The translations under genes were made by a program, and so were the position numbers. A model generated the notes under the pieces. The model searched no databases, was not told the origin of the DNA, and worked only from the letters and a program-made list of their open reading frames with translations. DNA of 64,000 bases from Oceanicola sp. (GTDB lineage: Bacteria; Pseudomonadota; Alphaproteobacteria; Rhodobacterales; Rhodobacteraceae). Of the stretch, positions 16,239-25,668 are shown piece by piece. Numbering within the stretch: the first letter of the stretch is position 1; the number at the start of each line of letters is the position of its first letter. Where the stretch lies: the NCBI GenBank assembly GCA_022447275.1, contig JAKVBK010000011.1:1-64000 (forward strand), read 5' to 3'.

Positions 16239-18491
16239 ATGCCAAGCATCAGCGAAAGCGGCAGCCGGCGAATACTGGGCCGGCTGAAGGAAACAATGGC
16301 CGAGCCGGCCGAAGGGCAGGTTCGACTGAACAACGTGGTTCGGCTGATCGCTGCCGAAATGGGCACCGATGTGTGCTCTGTCTACCTGTTCCGCGATGAA
16401 GAAACACTTGAGCTTTGCGCGACCGAGGGCCTCAATCAGGAAGCCGTTCACCAGACACGCATGCGCCTTGGGGAGGGCCTCGTGGGCCGGGTGGCAAAGC
16501 ACACCAAGCCCGTCAACACGGCCAATGCCCCAGCCGAGCGCGGCTTTCGCTACATGCCGGAAACCGGCGAAGAGATTTTTTCTGCATTCCTCGGCGTGCC
16601 GATCCAGCGCCTTGGCGAGCGCATGGGCGTGCTGGTCGTCCAGTCCAAGGAAGCCCGCGCCTATTCCGAAGATGATATCTACGCACTCGAAGTGGTTGCG
16701 ATGGTGCTGGCAGAAATGGCCGAGCTTGGCGCCTTCGTCGGTGAAGGCGCGGCCCTTGCGGCCCCCCACCAGGCGCCAAACATGCTGCGCGGCGGCGTTG
16801 CACAGGAGGGCACTGCGCTCGGGCATGTGTTCCTGCATGAACCACGCGTGGTTGTCACCAACCCGTTCGCCGATGATGCCGATGCCGAAAGCGCCCGCCT
16901 GCGTGCCGCCATTGATGCCCTGCGGATCTCCGTGGACGAAATGCTGAGCGACGCCTCCGGCGGAGATGGTGATCACATGCAAGTGCTCGAAGCCTATCGC
17001 ATGTTTGCCAACTCAAAGGGCTGGCTGCGCCGCATGGAACAAGACATCGCCCGGGGTCTTTCGGCGGAAGCCGCCGTTGAGAAGGAGCAATCAGCCGCGC
17101 GGGCCCGAATGCAGCAGGTCACGGATGCCTATCTGCGCGAGCGACTGTCCGATCTCGACGACCTGTCAAACCGCCTGCTGCGCCTGTTGACTGGCCAAGG
17201 GGCCGATACAGGCGTCGAAATGCCCGATGATCCCATCCTCATCGCCCGCAATATCGGGCCGGGGGAATTGCTGTCCTATGGCCGCGTATTGCGGGGCATT
17301 ATCCTTGAGGAAGGTTCGGTGGGCAGTCATGCAACGATTGTGGCCCGGGCTCTGGCAATCCCGCTTGTAATCCATGCACAGGGTATCACCGCGAATGCTT
17401 TAAGCGGGGATGAGGTGATCGTGGACGGCGAGCAGGGCATTGTGCATCTGCGCCCCGAAGACAGTGTGCGCAAGGCCTTTCAAGACAAGGTGGCGATGGC
17501 CGCCAAGGCGCAGGAGCGCTACGCCTCCATCCGGCGCGTGCCCGCATCCACCGTCGAAGGGCCGACCATCGGCTTGCACATGAATGCGGGCCTCATGGCG
17601 GACTTGCCGTCGCTGCCCTCCTCGGGTGCAGAAGGCGTGGGCCTGTTCAGAACCGAGCTGCAATTCCTGATCCGCAATCAGATGCCCCGCCGCAGGGAAT
17701 TGGCAGATATCTACAAGCGTGTGATGGATGCTGCAGCCGGCCGACCTGTCGTCTTCAGAACCCTCGATATCGGCTCAGACAAGGTGCTGCCCTTCATGAA
17801 GCCGACCGAGGAGCCGAATCCCGCCCTTGGATGGCGGGCCATTCGCGTCGGGCTGGATCGCAAGGGCGTGCTGCGCATGCAACTCCAGGCCCTTCTACGC
17901 GCCGCCGAAGGCCGGCCCCTAAGCGTGATGTTCCCCTTCATTGCTCAGTTTGACGAGTTCAAAGAAGCCCGCCAACACCTGCTGGACATGGTGGCGCGGC
18001 AAGAGCAGCAGGGCGAAGTTCTGCCCAGCGAGCTTCGGATTGGCGCAATGCTGGAAACCCCGAGCCTCGCCTATGCACCGCGCCAATTCTACGAAATGGC
18101 CGATTTCATCTCGATCGGGGGCAATGATCTCAAACAGTTCTTTTTTGCAGCAGACCGCGAGAACGAACGGGTGCGTCGGCGCTACGACACGCTCAATGTC
18201 AGCTTCCTGACCTTTCTGGAACAGATCGTGGCGCGATGCGCAGAGACGGACACCCCGCTGAGCTTTTGTGGCGAAGACGCCGGGCGCCCCTTGGAAGCGG
18301 CCTGCTTTGCCGCGATCGGGCTGCGCAGCCTGTCCATGCGCCCTGCGTCCATCGGGCCGGTCAAACACCTGCTGCGGAAAACAAATCTGAAAGAGTTGGC
18401 AGCCACGATCGACGCGGCCCGCGAATCGGGCGCCCAATCCGTGCGCCCCGCCGTCAAAGCCTGGTTTGCCGCGCAAGGGCTGACGGTCTGA
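16239..18491 (+). CDS. ptsP: PEP-protein phosphotransferase of the nitrogen PTS (EI-Ntr)
   Basis: About 750 residues. An N-terminal GAF domain (from RLNNVVRLIAAEMG to VVAMVLAEMAELG) precedes an enzyme I module: helical HPr-like binding region, phosphohistidine segment GSVGSHATIVARAL, and a PEP-binding barrel (LFRTELQFL, GGNDLKQFFFAADREN, FCGEDAG). It passes phosphate from PEP to NPr and on to EIIA-Ntr, linking carbon, nitrogen and potassium control; the GAF domain is thought to sense glutamine. The start at 16239 has GGGACGGGG ahead; 16218 is a possible longer start. No EIIC is involved. Confidence 0.95.
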   Translation: MPSISESGSRRILGRLKETMAEPAEGQVRLNNVVRLIAAEMGTDVCSVYLFRDEETLELCATEGLNQEAVHQTRMRLGEGLVGRVAKHTKPVNTANAPAERGFRYMPETGEEIFSAFLGVPIQRLGERMGVLVVQSKEARAYSEDDIYALEVVAMVLAEMAELGAFVGEGAALAAPHQAPNMLRGGVAQEGTALGHVFLHEPRVVVTNPFADDADAESARLRAAIDALRISVDEMLSDASGGDGDHMQVLEAYRMFANSKGWLRRMEQDIARGLSAEAAVEKEQSAARARMQQVTDAYLRERLSDLDDLSNRLLRLLTGQGADTGVEMPDDPILIARNIGPGELLSYGRVLRGIILEEGSVGSHATIVARALAIPLVIHAQGITANALSGDEVIVDGEQGIVHLRPEDSVRKAFQDKVAMAAKAQERYASIRRVPASTVEGPTIGLHMNAGLMADLPSLPSSGAEGVGLFRTELQFLIRNQMPRRRELADIYKRVMDAAAGRPVVFRTLDIGSDKVLPFMKPTEEPNPALGWRAIRVGLDRKGVLRMQLQALLRAAEGRPLSVMFPFIAQFDEFKEARQHLLDMVARQEQQGEVLPSELRIGAMLETPSLAYAPRQFYEMADFISIGGNDLKQFFFAADRENERVRRRYDTLNVSFLTFLEQIVARCAETDTPLSFCGEDAGRPLEAACFAAIGLRSLSMRPASIGPVKHLLRKTNLKELAATIDAARESGAQSVRPAVKAWFAAQGLTV

Positions 18492-18512
18492 TAGCGCGCG
18501 CCGGGGCTGGGG

Positions 18513-18977
18513 TCAGTTCATCCGTGTGCGCCCCATGGGCATGTACCCGCCCGCATAAGCAGCCACGCCACGGCCCGCGTTTTCCTTGAGGGAGACATCT
18601 TCCATCAGGTGATCAATCACCTGGGTAAGCTCCAAAGGCGACATGGGCGTGCGCAAAATCCAATCAACGGACTTTGGCGAATGAAGGGTGTGCCCGTCGC
18701 CCTCAGAGACAGCCTCGCGCTCCCCCAGACCATCGTGATGGCTGTAAAGTATCACACGCACGTTGGGTTCGGAGGCGCGGATATGGTCTGTCAGAGAGAG
18801 ATCAGCATCCAAGAGCAAACGCTCCGACAAAACAGCAACGTCAAATGTCTCCGCCCGCAGGGCCACCTGTGCCGCCTGCACGCTTGGCGCCGATGACAAC
18901 ACATAGCCCAAAGCGCTCAGGTCTCTGCGCAACACCTCCAAAACCGTGGTGTCATCCTCCAACACAAGCAGCCGCAT
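18513..18977 (-). CDS. Degenerate response-regulator receiver protein
   Basis: 154 residues starting MRLLVLEDDTTVLEVLRRDL. The fold is that of a stand-alone receiver domain and the acidic pair D8/D9 is kept, but the phosphoacceptor Asp position at the end of strand 3 is Ser51 (DVAVLSERLLL) and the usual Lys of strand 5 appears as Thr110 (ILRTPMSP). Both are needed for normal phosphorylation, so this is probably a phosphorylation-independent pseudo-receiver. There is no output domain; the C-terminal 30 residues are Gly-rich. It converges on ptsP with a 21-base gap. Confidence 0.8.
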   Translation of the reverse strand: MRLLVLEDDTTVLEVLRRDLSALGYVLSSAPSVQAAQVALRAETFDVAVLSERLLLDADLSLTDHIRASEPNVRVILYSHHDGLGEREAVSEGDGHTLHSPKSVDWILRTPMSPLELTQVIDHLMEDVSLKENAGRGVAAYAGGYMPMGRTRMN

Positions 18978-19091
18978 AAACACATCCTTTCCCAGTCCCA
19001 TCCCACAGAGCACACCGTAATGGTTAACGAAACACTAATGCCGCCGCCCCCTCAGCCCCCTTGAGCAGGCCTGGCGCCGATCACAATCCTA

Positions 19092-19586
19092 TCACAGATC
19101 GGACGCTGGGCACACCTGTCCCGTGATCGCCTGCCAATCCCCACGTCCCAGAACCCGGTCCGGGTTGGTGGGCGGCGGCATCTCAACCCCGTTGATGCGC
19201 CCATAGCCAAAGCGCCCGTAATAGGGCACGTCGCCAACCAGAAGGATGCGCGTCGGCCCGGCCTTGTCGATGCGGGCATGGGCGGCATGGATCAATCCGC
19301 CGCCCAAGCCTTCGCCCTGATGGGTGGGATGCACGGCAATGGGGCCCAACAGCAGGGCCGGGCATGTGCCGCCCTCTGGGTTTCGGATGCGGATGGGCCA
19401 GAAACGGATTGCACCAGCCAGAATGCCATCGGCATCGCGCGCGGTGAGGCACAATTCGGCGACGGGCGCCACGCCCGCTCGCAAACGGTATGAGGACAGC
19501 GCCTCGCGGCCCGGCGCAAAGCACAGATCGTAGAGGTTCTCGACCTCCCAGTGATCATCCGGTTGCTCCTGCGCAATCGTGATCAT
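19092..19586 (-). CDS. GNAT N-acetyltransferase (YhbS-like)
   Basis: 164 residues with a single GNAT domain. The acetyl-CoA pyrophosphate loop is present as HQGEGLGGGLI, preceded by the strand LLLGPIAVHPT and followed by ILLVGDVPYYGRFGYGR, a pattern seen in YhbS-type acetyltransferases. The target is unknown. Its C-terminus is near the Ala/Ser-rich CPASDL end. It stands alone between the degenerate receiver gene and the divergent flavin reductase gene. Confidence 0.85.
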   Translation of the reverse strand: MITIAQEQPDDHWEVENLYDLCFAPGREALSSYRLRAGVAPVAELCLTARDADGILAGAIRFWPIRIRNPEGGTCPALLLGPIAVHPTHQGEGLGGGLIHAAHARIDKAGPTRILLVGDVPYYGRFGYGRINGVEMPPPTNPDRVLGRGDWQAITGQVCPASDL

Positions 19587-19709
19587 GCCCGTGTTTCGCC
19601 CCCATTGGCCCTGGCGCAGCCCAACTGCACCGCTTTTTGACTGGCATCCCGCCTAGCATGGGCCTAGGTCCGACATGAAGTCAGAAAAAGCAGCGTTGGG
19701 GAGACGTCC

Positions 19710-20315
19710 TTGTTTTATGAACCTAAGAATGGCCACGGCCTGCCACACAATCCGTTCAATGCCATTGTCACGCCACGCCCCATCGGCTGGATTTCAACCC
19801 GTGGCGCAGATGGGCGCGATAACCTGGCGCCTTATTCGTTTTTCAACGCGGTCGCCTATGTGCCGCCCCAGGTGATGTTTGCCTCTACCTCGGCCAAGGC
19901 TGACCGGGACAACACCAAAGACAGTGTCGGCAATATCCGCGAGACAGGCCGGTTTTGCGTGAACATCGTGGAATATGCGTCCCGGGATGTGATGAACATC
20001 ACCTCCGAGGGGTTTGGCCGCGAGATTGACGAATTTGAACGGGCCGGGCTGACAAAGGAAGCCTGCCAGATGATCGACTGCGCCCGGGTGGCGGGCGCCC
20101 CGGCCGCACTTGAATGCGAGGCGCGCCAGATCATCCAGTTGGAAGGCGAAGCGAATGTGCTGGTCACGGGCGAAGTGGTGGGCATTCACATGCGCGATGA
20201 CTGCCTTGTGGACGGCATGTTCGATGTTACAAAATTCCAACCGCTGACCCGCATGGGCTATCGCGACTACAGCGTGATCCGCGAAGTCTTCTCGCTGGCA
20301 CGCCCGGACGACTGA
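19710..20315 (+). CDS. Flavin reductase-like FMN-binding protein
   Basis: 201 residues, split-barrel flavin reductase fold. NAIVTPRPIGWISTRG and NLAPYSFFNAVAYVPPQVMF are the typical FMN-contact segments of the flavoredoxin/DIM6-NTAB group, which reduces FMN or acts as a small flavoprotein oxidoreductase. The start is TTG at 19710, with GGGGAGA 8 bases ahead; no ATG fits near the conserved N-terminus. The gene ends 24 bases before a strong terminator. Physiological partner unknown. Confidence 0.85.
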   Translation: MFYEPKNGHGLPHNPFNAIVTPRPIGWISTRGADGRDNLAPYSFFNAVAYVPPQVMFASTSAKADRDNTKDSVGNIRETGRFCVNIVEYASRDVMNITSEGFGREIDEFERAGLTKEACQMIDCARVAGAPAALECEARQIIQLEGEANVLVTGEVVGIHMRDDCLVDGMFDVTKFQPLTRMGYRDYSVIREVFSLARPDD

Positions 20316-20338
20316 TCGCCAAAGCGAAACCAACCATC

Positions 20339-20379
20339 AAAAAGGGGCCGTGCAGAAGTTATCCGCACGGCCCCTTTTT
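20339..20379. terminator. Perfect bidirectional terminator
   Basis: 15-bp perfect stem AAAAAGGGGCCGTGC / GCACGGCCCCTTTTT (20339-20353 and 20365-20379), 11-base loop. A-run on one side and T-run on the other serve both the flavin reductase gene and the convergent SulP gene. Confidence 0.95.
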
Positions 20380-20454
20380 GCAGTCATGAGTGCGCAGCAG
20401 GGCAAAAGGACGCCTCAGCTCGTTTGCGCCGTTCCGTTGGCAAGGCGCTTGCCG

Positions 20455-22077
20455 TCAGTGGCCAGCGCTCAACACGCCAACCCGCACACCGTAATCGGCA
20501 GCAATCTGGTAATCGGGATCGTCTTCACTATCGACAATCAACTGTCCCGCCTTGGTCAGCAATTTGTGGCAATCGCGGCTGAGGTGGCGCAACTGCACCT
20601 GCTTGCCCAGCGCCTGATACCGGGCCGCCACGGACTCGATCGCGGTGAGCGCAGACTGGTCAGCAACCCGGCTGTCCGCGAAATCAATCACCACCATGGA
20701 CGGATCGTCAGCCGGGGCAAACAGCTCTGAGAACGCCTCGGTCGAGCCGAAAAACAGAGGGCCGTGCACCTGGTAGACGCGCGCGCCCTCAGGCGTTTCA
20801 TAGCGCTTCGCCCGGATCCGCGTGGCGTTCTGCCAAGCATAGGCCAAGGCCGATACGATCACGCCCACAACAACCGCCGTGGCCAGATCCGTCAGAACCG
20901 TAACAACCGTCACAAGCACGATGACAACCGCATCCGTGGTGGGCACCTTGGTCAAGATGGTCAGGGATTTCCATGCGAAGGTGCCGATCACCACCATGAA
21001 CATCACACCCACCAGGGCGGCCAGCGGGATCTGTTCGATCAGCGGAGAGGCCACAACGATGAACAACAACAAAAACAACGCCGCAGACAGGCCTGAAAGC
21101 CGTGTGCGCCCACCCGATTTCACATTGATCATGGACTGACCGATCATCGCGCAACCGCCCATGCCGCCGAAGAAACCGGTCACCGTGTTGGCCACGCCCT
21201 GGGCAACACATTCCTGGCTGGAGCCGCCACGCTTGCCGGTGATGTCGCCCACAAGGTTGAGGGTCAGCAAGCTTTCAATCAACCCGATGGCGGACAGGAT
21301 CAGCGCGTAGGGCAGGATGATTTCAAAGGTTTCCCACGTGAGCGGAACAACCGGAATATGGAATTGCGGCAGTCCCCCCTCGATTGAGGCCATATCGCCC
21401 ACCCGGGGCACATCGAGGCCAAACCCAATTACCACAGCCGCCGTCACCAGAATTCCGGCCAATGGGGCCGGGATGGCCGTGGTCACCATGGGCAAGAAAT
21501 GAATGACGGCCATGGTCAGCGCGACCAGCGCCAGCATCACCGCAAGGGGCATCCCGGTCAGCCATTCGCCATTTGCCATGCCGTGGCCTGCATGATCCGC
21601 ACTGCCCGGCACCTGAAACTGGCTCAACTGAGCCAGGAAAATGACGATTGCCAAGCCGTTCACAAAGCCCAGCATCACAGGGGTCGGAACCAGTCGGATA
21701 AACTTGCCCAGTTTGAAGATGCCCGCCGTGATCTGGATCAGCCCCATCAGAACGACAGTGGCAAAGAGGTATTCGACACCGTGTTCAGCGACCAGCGCCA
21801 CCATGACAACCGCCAAAGCCCCCGTGGCCCCGGAAATCATGCCCGGGCGCCCTCCGATGGCCGCCGTGATCAAGCCGACGATGAAGGCCGCATACAGGCC
21901 AACGAGCGGGTGCACCCCTGCCACAAAGGCAAAAGCCACGGCCTCTGGCACGAGCGCCAAGGCGACCGTAAGGCCAGCCAGAATTTCTATCCGCAGCGAG
22001 CCGGTGTTCAAGCCACCCGGCATTCGGAACATTGCAAAGGGCGATTGGCTGGCAAGGGCCGACAATACTCGGGACAT
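20455..22077 (-). CDS. SulP family anion transporter with STAS domain
   Basis: 540 residues. The N-terminal ~390 residues have 10-12 hydrophobic helices with the SulP features GLTVALALVPEAVAFAFVAG and GGMGGCAMIGQSMINVKSGG; the C-terminal part (from about 420) is a STAS domain (VYQVHGPLFFGSTEAF, VVIDFADSRVADQSALTAIE). The family moves sulfate, bicarbonate or other anions, often with sodium; a bicarbonate or sulfate substrate cannot be separated by eye. Start ATG 22077 is chosen for AGGAG 6 bases ahead, rather than a TTG 15 bases upstream. Confidence 0.92.
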   Translation of the reverse strand: MSRVLSALASQSPFAMFRMPGGLNTGSLRIEILAGLTVALALVPEAVAFAFVAGVHPLVGLYAAFIVGLITAAIGGRPGMISGATGALAVVMVALVAEHGVEYLFATVVLMGLIQITAGIFKLGKFIRLVPTPVMLGFVNGLAIVIFLAQLSQFQVPGSADHAGHGMANGEWLTGMPLAVMLALVALTMAVIHFLPMVTTAIPAPLAGILVTAAVVIGFGLDVPRVGDMASIEGGLPQFHIPVVPLTWETFEIILPYALILSAIGLIESLLTLNLVGDITGKRGGSSQECVAQGVANTVTGFFGGMGGCAMIGQSMINVKSGGRTRLSGLSAALFLLLFIVVASPLIEQIPLAALVGVMFMVVIGTFAWKSLTILTKVPTTDAVVIVLVTVVTVLTDLATAVVVGVIVSALAYAWQNATRIRAKRYETPEGARVYQVHGPLFFGSTEAFSELFAPADDPSMVVIDFADSRVADQSALTAIESVAARYQALGKQVQLRHLSRDCHKLLTKAGQLIVDSEDDPDYQIAADYGVRVGVLSAGH

Positions 22078-22340
22078 CCGATACTCCTGCAAAAGCGCTC
22101 TATGCCGCAGGCAGCTAGCCCCAGATCATAAGAAGGCACGGTATTCTTGGGTATGCCCAGCGACCTCTTTCGATCAAAACCGGGCGTTTGCATGCGCGGC
22201 GTACCCGATCCGCTGCCCATGAGCAACATCTGATCTTTCCGGCATATATGCAGGCTGTTCGCCGCCCTATCTGTGCAGGTAGAGTAATCGCCGATACGGC
22301 GCGCAAGAATTGGGCGTCAGCGCAAACCGATCGAGGCATC

Positions 22341-23216
22341 ATGACAAAAGTTGGGATCATAGGGGGCAGCGGCGTCTACGAGGTGGACGGCCTCACCGAT
22401 GCGCGTTGGATCACAGTCGACACGCCTTGGGGTGCCCCCTCCGATCAGCTTTTGACCGGGCGCCTGCAAGGCCTTGAGATGGTGTTTCTGCCCCGCCACG
22501 GTCGGGGCCACGTCCACAGCCCCACATCCGTGCCCTATCGCGCCAATATCGATGCGCTCAAGCGGCTTGGCGTCACGGATGTGATCGCATTCTCGGCCTG
22601 CGGCTCTTTCCGGCAGGAAATGGCGCCGGGGGATTTCGTGATGGTAGACCAGTTCATCGATCGCACGCGCCACCGCGAAAGCAGTTTCTTCGGAACGGGC
22701 TGCGTGGCGCATGTGTCTCTGGCCGATCCCACCTGCCCCCGTCTTTCGGCTCAGGTGGGCGATGCCATAGAGGCGGCCGGTGTCCGTGTGCATCGCGGCG
22801 GCACCTATCTGGCCATGGAGGGCCCGCAGTTTTCCACCAAAGCCGAAAGCACGCTTTATCGCGGGGCTTTCGACTGTGATGTCATCGGCATGACAAATAT
22901 GCCCGAAGCCAAGCTCGCACGCGAAGCAGAGCTGTGTTACTGCCCGGTCGCGATGGTCACGGATTACGACTGCTGGCACCCAGAGCACGCCTCCGTAGAC
23001 GTGGCGCAGGTGGTCGAAGTGATGCAGCACAATGCAAAGGCGGCAAAGGAAACGGTGAAAGCCCTGCCTTCACTGCCGCTTGCGCAACCGCGCGGCCCCT
23101 GCCCGCATGGCTGTGACAGGGCTTTGGACACCGCCCTGATCACCGCGCCAGCGGCCCGGGATCCTGCATTGCTTGCCCGTCTTGACGCCATCGCCGGCCG
23201 GGTTTTGAACAGCTGA
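22341..23216 (+). CDS. mtnP: S-methyl-5'-thioadenosine phosphorylase
   Basis: 291 residues. IGGSGVYEVDG at the N-terminus binds phosphate; FLPRHGRGH, FSACGSFRQEM and the TYLAMEGPQFSTKAES and NMPEAKLAREAELCY segments are the purine phosphorylase family 2 signatures. It splits methylthioadenosine, a by-product of polyamine and other SAM-dependent reactions, to adenine and methylthioribose 1-phosphate. The ATG at 22341 follows GAGG. The adenine phosphoribosyltransferase gene two genes downstream recycles the adenine made here. Confidence 0.95.
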   Translation: MTKVGIIGGSGVYEVDGLTDARWITVDTPWGAPSDQLLTGRLQGLEMVFLPRHGRGHVHSPTSVPYRANIDALKRLGVTDVIAFSACGSFRQEMAPGDFVMVDQFIDRTRHRESSFFGTGCVAHVSLADPTCPRLSAQVGDAIEAAGVRVHRGGTYLAMEGPQFSTKAESTLYRGAFDCDVIGMTNMPEAKLAREAELCYCPVAMVTDYDCWHPEHASVDVAQVVEVMQHNAKAAKETVKALPSLPLAQPRGPCPHGCDRALDTALITAPAARDPALLARLDAIAGRVLNS

Positions 23217-23239
23217 AGAATTTGAGGGGAATACCAGAT

Positions 23240-23620
23240 ATGACTTTTATGCGTCGCGGCGCGGCCGCCTTCGTTTTGTCACTTGGCGTGTCGACATCGG
23301 CACAGGCAGACGGCTTCATCCTGGGATCCGGCAGCTGGACCTGCGGACAAGCGCTGGCAACCGTGCAGAACGGCACACCACTGGACCGGGGCCAGTTGAT
23401 CGGGTGGATCATGGGTTTTTGGACGGCTGCCTCGTTTGAACAGGAGGATGGCCTCGCACAGGTGCTCGCCCAATCAGGCGGACAGACCGTGGCAAACCTG
23501 ACGATCAATGAGTGTCGGCAACAGCCCGCGAACGCGCCGATCTATCTGGTCACCCAAGGGCTGATCGAGAACACACGCGCCAGCATTGCGGCCGCCGCTG
23601 AGACGTCCGAGGGCGAATGA
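23240..23620 (+). CDS. Exported hypothetical protein in the adenine salvage operon
   Basis: 126 residues starting [20 protein letters not shown], a signal peptide with cleavage near AQA. The mature domain has two cysteines ([10 protein letters not shown] and NECRQQ) about 50 residues apart and a hydrophobic segment [14 protein letters not shown], reminiscent of small HdeA- or Rap1a-like periplasmic helical folds with one disulfide. GAGGGGA lies ahead of the ATG. Its stop overlaps the apt start by ATGA. Why an exported protein sits between two cytosolic salvage enzymes is not evident. Confidence 0.75.
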   Translation: MTFMRRGAAAFVLSLGVSTSAQADGFILGSGSWTCGQALATVQNGTPLDRGQLIGWIMGFWTAASFEQEDGLAQVLAQSGGQTVANLTINECRQQPANAPIYLVTQGLIENTRASIAAAAETSEGE

Positions 23621-24153
23621 TGGGCGCTTCGGTTCAGGATTACATCCGCACGATTGCCGACTTTCCCCATGAGGGGATCATGTTCCGCGATGTTACCACC
23701 CTGTTCGCAGATCCACGCGGGCTGCGCATGGCCGTTGACCAACTGCTGACCCCCTATGCAGGCCTTGCCATCGACAAGGTGGTCGGGCTGGAGGCGCGCG
23801 GCTTTATCCTTGGCGGTGCAGTGGCGCACCAGCTGTCCGTTGGGTTCGTTCCCGTCCGCAAGAAGGGCAAACTGCCCGGAACGGTCATCTCCGAGGCCTA
23901 CACGCTGGAATATGGGGAGGCGGTGGTCGAGTTGCACGATGACGCCATATCCGCTGGCGAGCGCGTGCTCATCGTCGATGATCTGCTGGCCACAGGCGGC
24001 ACAGCAGAGGCCGGGATCAAGCTCGTGGAACGTTTGGGCGGCGTGGTGGTTGGCTGTGCCTTCGTGATCGATCTGCCCGATCTGGGCGGCCGACAAAAGC
24101 TGGAGGCCCTTGGCCAACAGGTCCATGCGCTGTGCGCCTATGAGGGCCACTAG
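23617..24153 (+). CDS. apt: Adenine phosphoribosyltransferase
   Basis: 178 residues (or 177 from the second of two adjacent ATGs). The PRPP loop is at ~117-130 ([14 protein letters not shown]), preceded by the LEARGFILG adenine-site segment and the RKKGKLPG loop. It makes AMP from adenine and PRPP. It overlaps the previous gene by 4 bases and completes an operon with mtnP that returns methylthioadenosine-derived adenine to the nucleotide pool. Length is normal. Confidence 0.96.
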   Translation: MMGASVQDYIRTIADFPHEGIMFRDVTTLFADPRGLRMAVDQLLTPYAGLAIDKVVGLEARGFILGGAVAHQLSVGFVPVRKKGKLPGTVISEAYTLEYGEAVVELHDDAISAGERVLIVDDLLATGGTAEAGIKLVERLGGVVVGCAFVIDLPDLGGRQKLEALGQQVHALCAYEGH

Positions 24154-24210
24154 GCCTGCCGCCAAACCGGGCGCGTTGTCAGACACAGCGCGCGCAACAG
24201 CCCGAAGGGG

Positions 24211-25644
24211 CTACTGCGCGGCAACCGCAGTTGCGGGCGGCACGACGGCCCCGGGGTTCATGATGCCACGGGGATCAAGCGCCTGTTTGATCGCCCGCAT
24301 CGCCGCCAGCTTGGCCGGATCGCCATAGCGGGCAAGATCCTCCACCTTGAGCCGCCCAATGCCGTGCTCGGCGCTGACCGAGCCCCCCAATTCATGCACA
24401 AGATCATGGATGGTCCGCTTGACCGCCCCCCGCTCGTTGACATGGTCTTCCTTGCGGCGGCCGGGCTGCGGAAAGACGTTATAGTGCAGATTGCCATCGC
24501 CCAAATGCCCAAAACAATTGATCCGGTAGGCATTGATCCGGGCCAGCGCATCCGGAGCCCGGCGTATGAAATCCGGGATGGCACCCGCCGGCATCGAGAT
24601 ATCATGCGAAGATACCGCCCCTATGCGCCGGTTGGCCTCGGGGATGGTTTCGCGCACGGCCCAGAACTCAGCCCGTTGCGCCTCTGACTGGGCAATCAGG
24701 CCATCGCTGGCCAGCCCTTGCTCAAACGCATCGGCAAACAGCCCTTCGAGCAAGGCCTGAGGGTCCGCTCCCTTGCCCACCCCAAGATCAATCAAAACCA
24801 TCCATTCCGGTTTCTCGGCAAATGGCTGGCGAACATCCGGCAAGGTTTCCGAGAGGAAATCGAGCCCCATCCTGTGAATCAGCTCAAAGGCACTGAGCCC
24901 CTCGCCCAGATGGGTTTGGGCCAGCGCCAGCAAATCCAGAGCAGCCTCTGGCCCCGGCACCACCATGAACGCAGCCGACTGACGGGCCGGTTTGGGATAC
25001 AGCCGCAGCGCGGCCGCCGTAATGACGCCCAGCGTGCCTTCGGAGCCGATCAGCAAATGCCGCAGATCATAGCCCATATTGTCTTTGCGCATGCGGCGCA
25101 GACCATGGTGGATTGACCCGTCAGGCAGCACCGCTTCCACACCGAGGCAGAGATCTCTGGCCGAGCCATAGCGCAGCACACCAATGCCACCGGCATTGGT
25201 TGCCAAAAGCCCCCCAATGCGCGCAGACCCCTGAGAGGCCAATGTCAGCGGAAAGATACGGCCTGCATCCTCGGCGGCGTCATGCACATTGGACAGGATC
25301 GCACCTGCCTCTGCCACCATCACGCCCTCTGAGGCGTAGGTGGCTCGAATGGCCGACATCCGCTCCATGCTGAGCAGCACGGGCTTGGGTCCGTGCTCCA
25401 TTGTTTGTCCGCCCACAAGGCCCGTGCCGCCGCCATAGGGGATCACGCCCACACCCATTTCATTTGCCAGACCGATCAGGCGTGCAACTTCATCGACAGT
25501 GCCCGGTGCCACCAGCAAGGCATCTTCGGCCTTGTAGCGGCCTCGGGGCTCTTCGAGGTAGCGCGGCTCAAGCGGACGAAAGGCTGCCGCAGGCAAAGCC
25601 GCGCGCAGGGCTGTCTCAAATGCCTCTGAGGCTGGATTGAGCAT
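24211..25644 (-). CDS. FAD-linked D-2-hydroxyacid dehydrogenase (GlcD/D2HGDH-like)
   Basis: 477 residues. FAD_binding_4 domain with the PP-loop-type VIPYGGGTGLVGG and the LATNAGGIGVLRYG segment; FAD-oxidase C-terminal domain with HLGDGNLHYNVFP and SAEHGIGRLK. The His residues of HLGDGN and EHGIG belong to the metal/substrate site of D-2-hydroxyglutarate and D-lactate dehydrogenases. It oxidises a D-2-hydroxyacid and passes electrons to a carrier such as ETF or a cytochrome. Substrate not determined; GlcD of glycolate oxidase would need glcE and glcF, which are absent here. Confidence 0.9.
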   Translation of the reverse strand: MLNPASEAFETALRAALPAAAFRPLEPRYLEEPRGRYKAEDALLVAPGTVDEVARLIGLANEMGVGVIPYGGGTGLVGGQTMEHGPKPVLLSMERMSAIRATYASEGVMVAEAGAILSNVHDAAEDAGRIFPLTLASQGSARIGGLLATNAGGIGVLRYGSARDLCLGVEAVLPDGSIHHGLRRMRKDNMGYDLRHLLIGSEGTLGVITAAALRLYPKPARQSAAFMVVPGPEAALDLLALAQTHLGEGLSAFELIHRMGLDFLSETLPDVRQPFAEKPEWMVLIDLGVGKGADPQALLEGLFADAFEQGLASDGLIAQSEAQRAEFWAVRETIPEANRRIGAVSSHDISMPAGAIPDFIRRAPDALARINAYRINCFGHLGDGNLHYNVFPQPGRRKEDHVNERGAVKRTIHDLVHELGGSVSAEHGIGRLKVEDLARYGDPAKLAAMRAIKQALDPRGIMNPGAVVPPATAVAAQ

Positions 25645-25668
25645 GTCCTAAATCCCTTTTGTGCAGTG

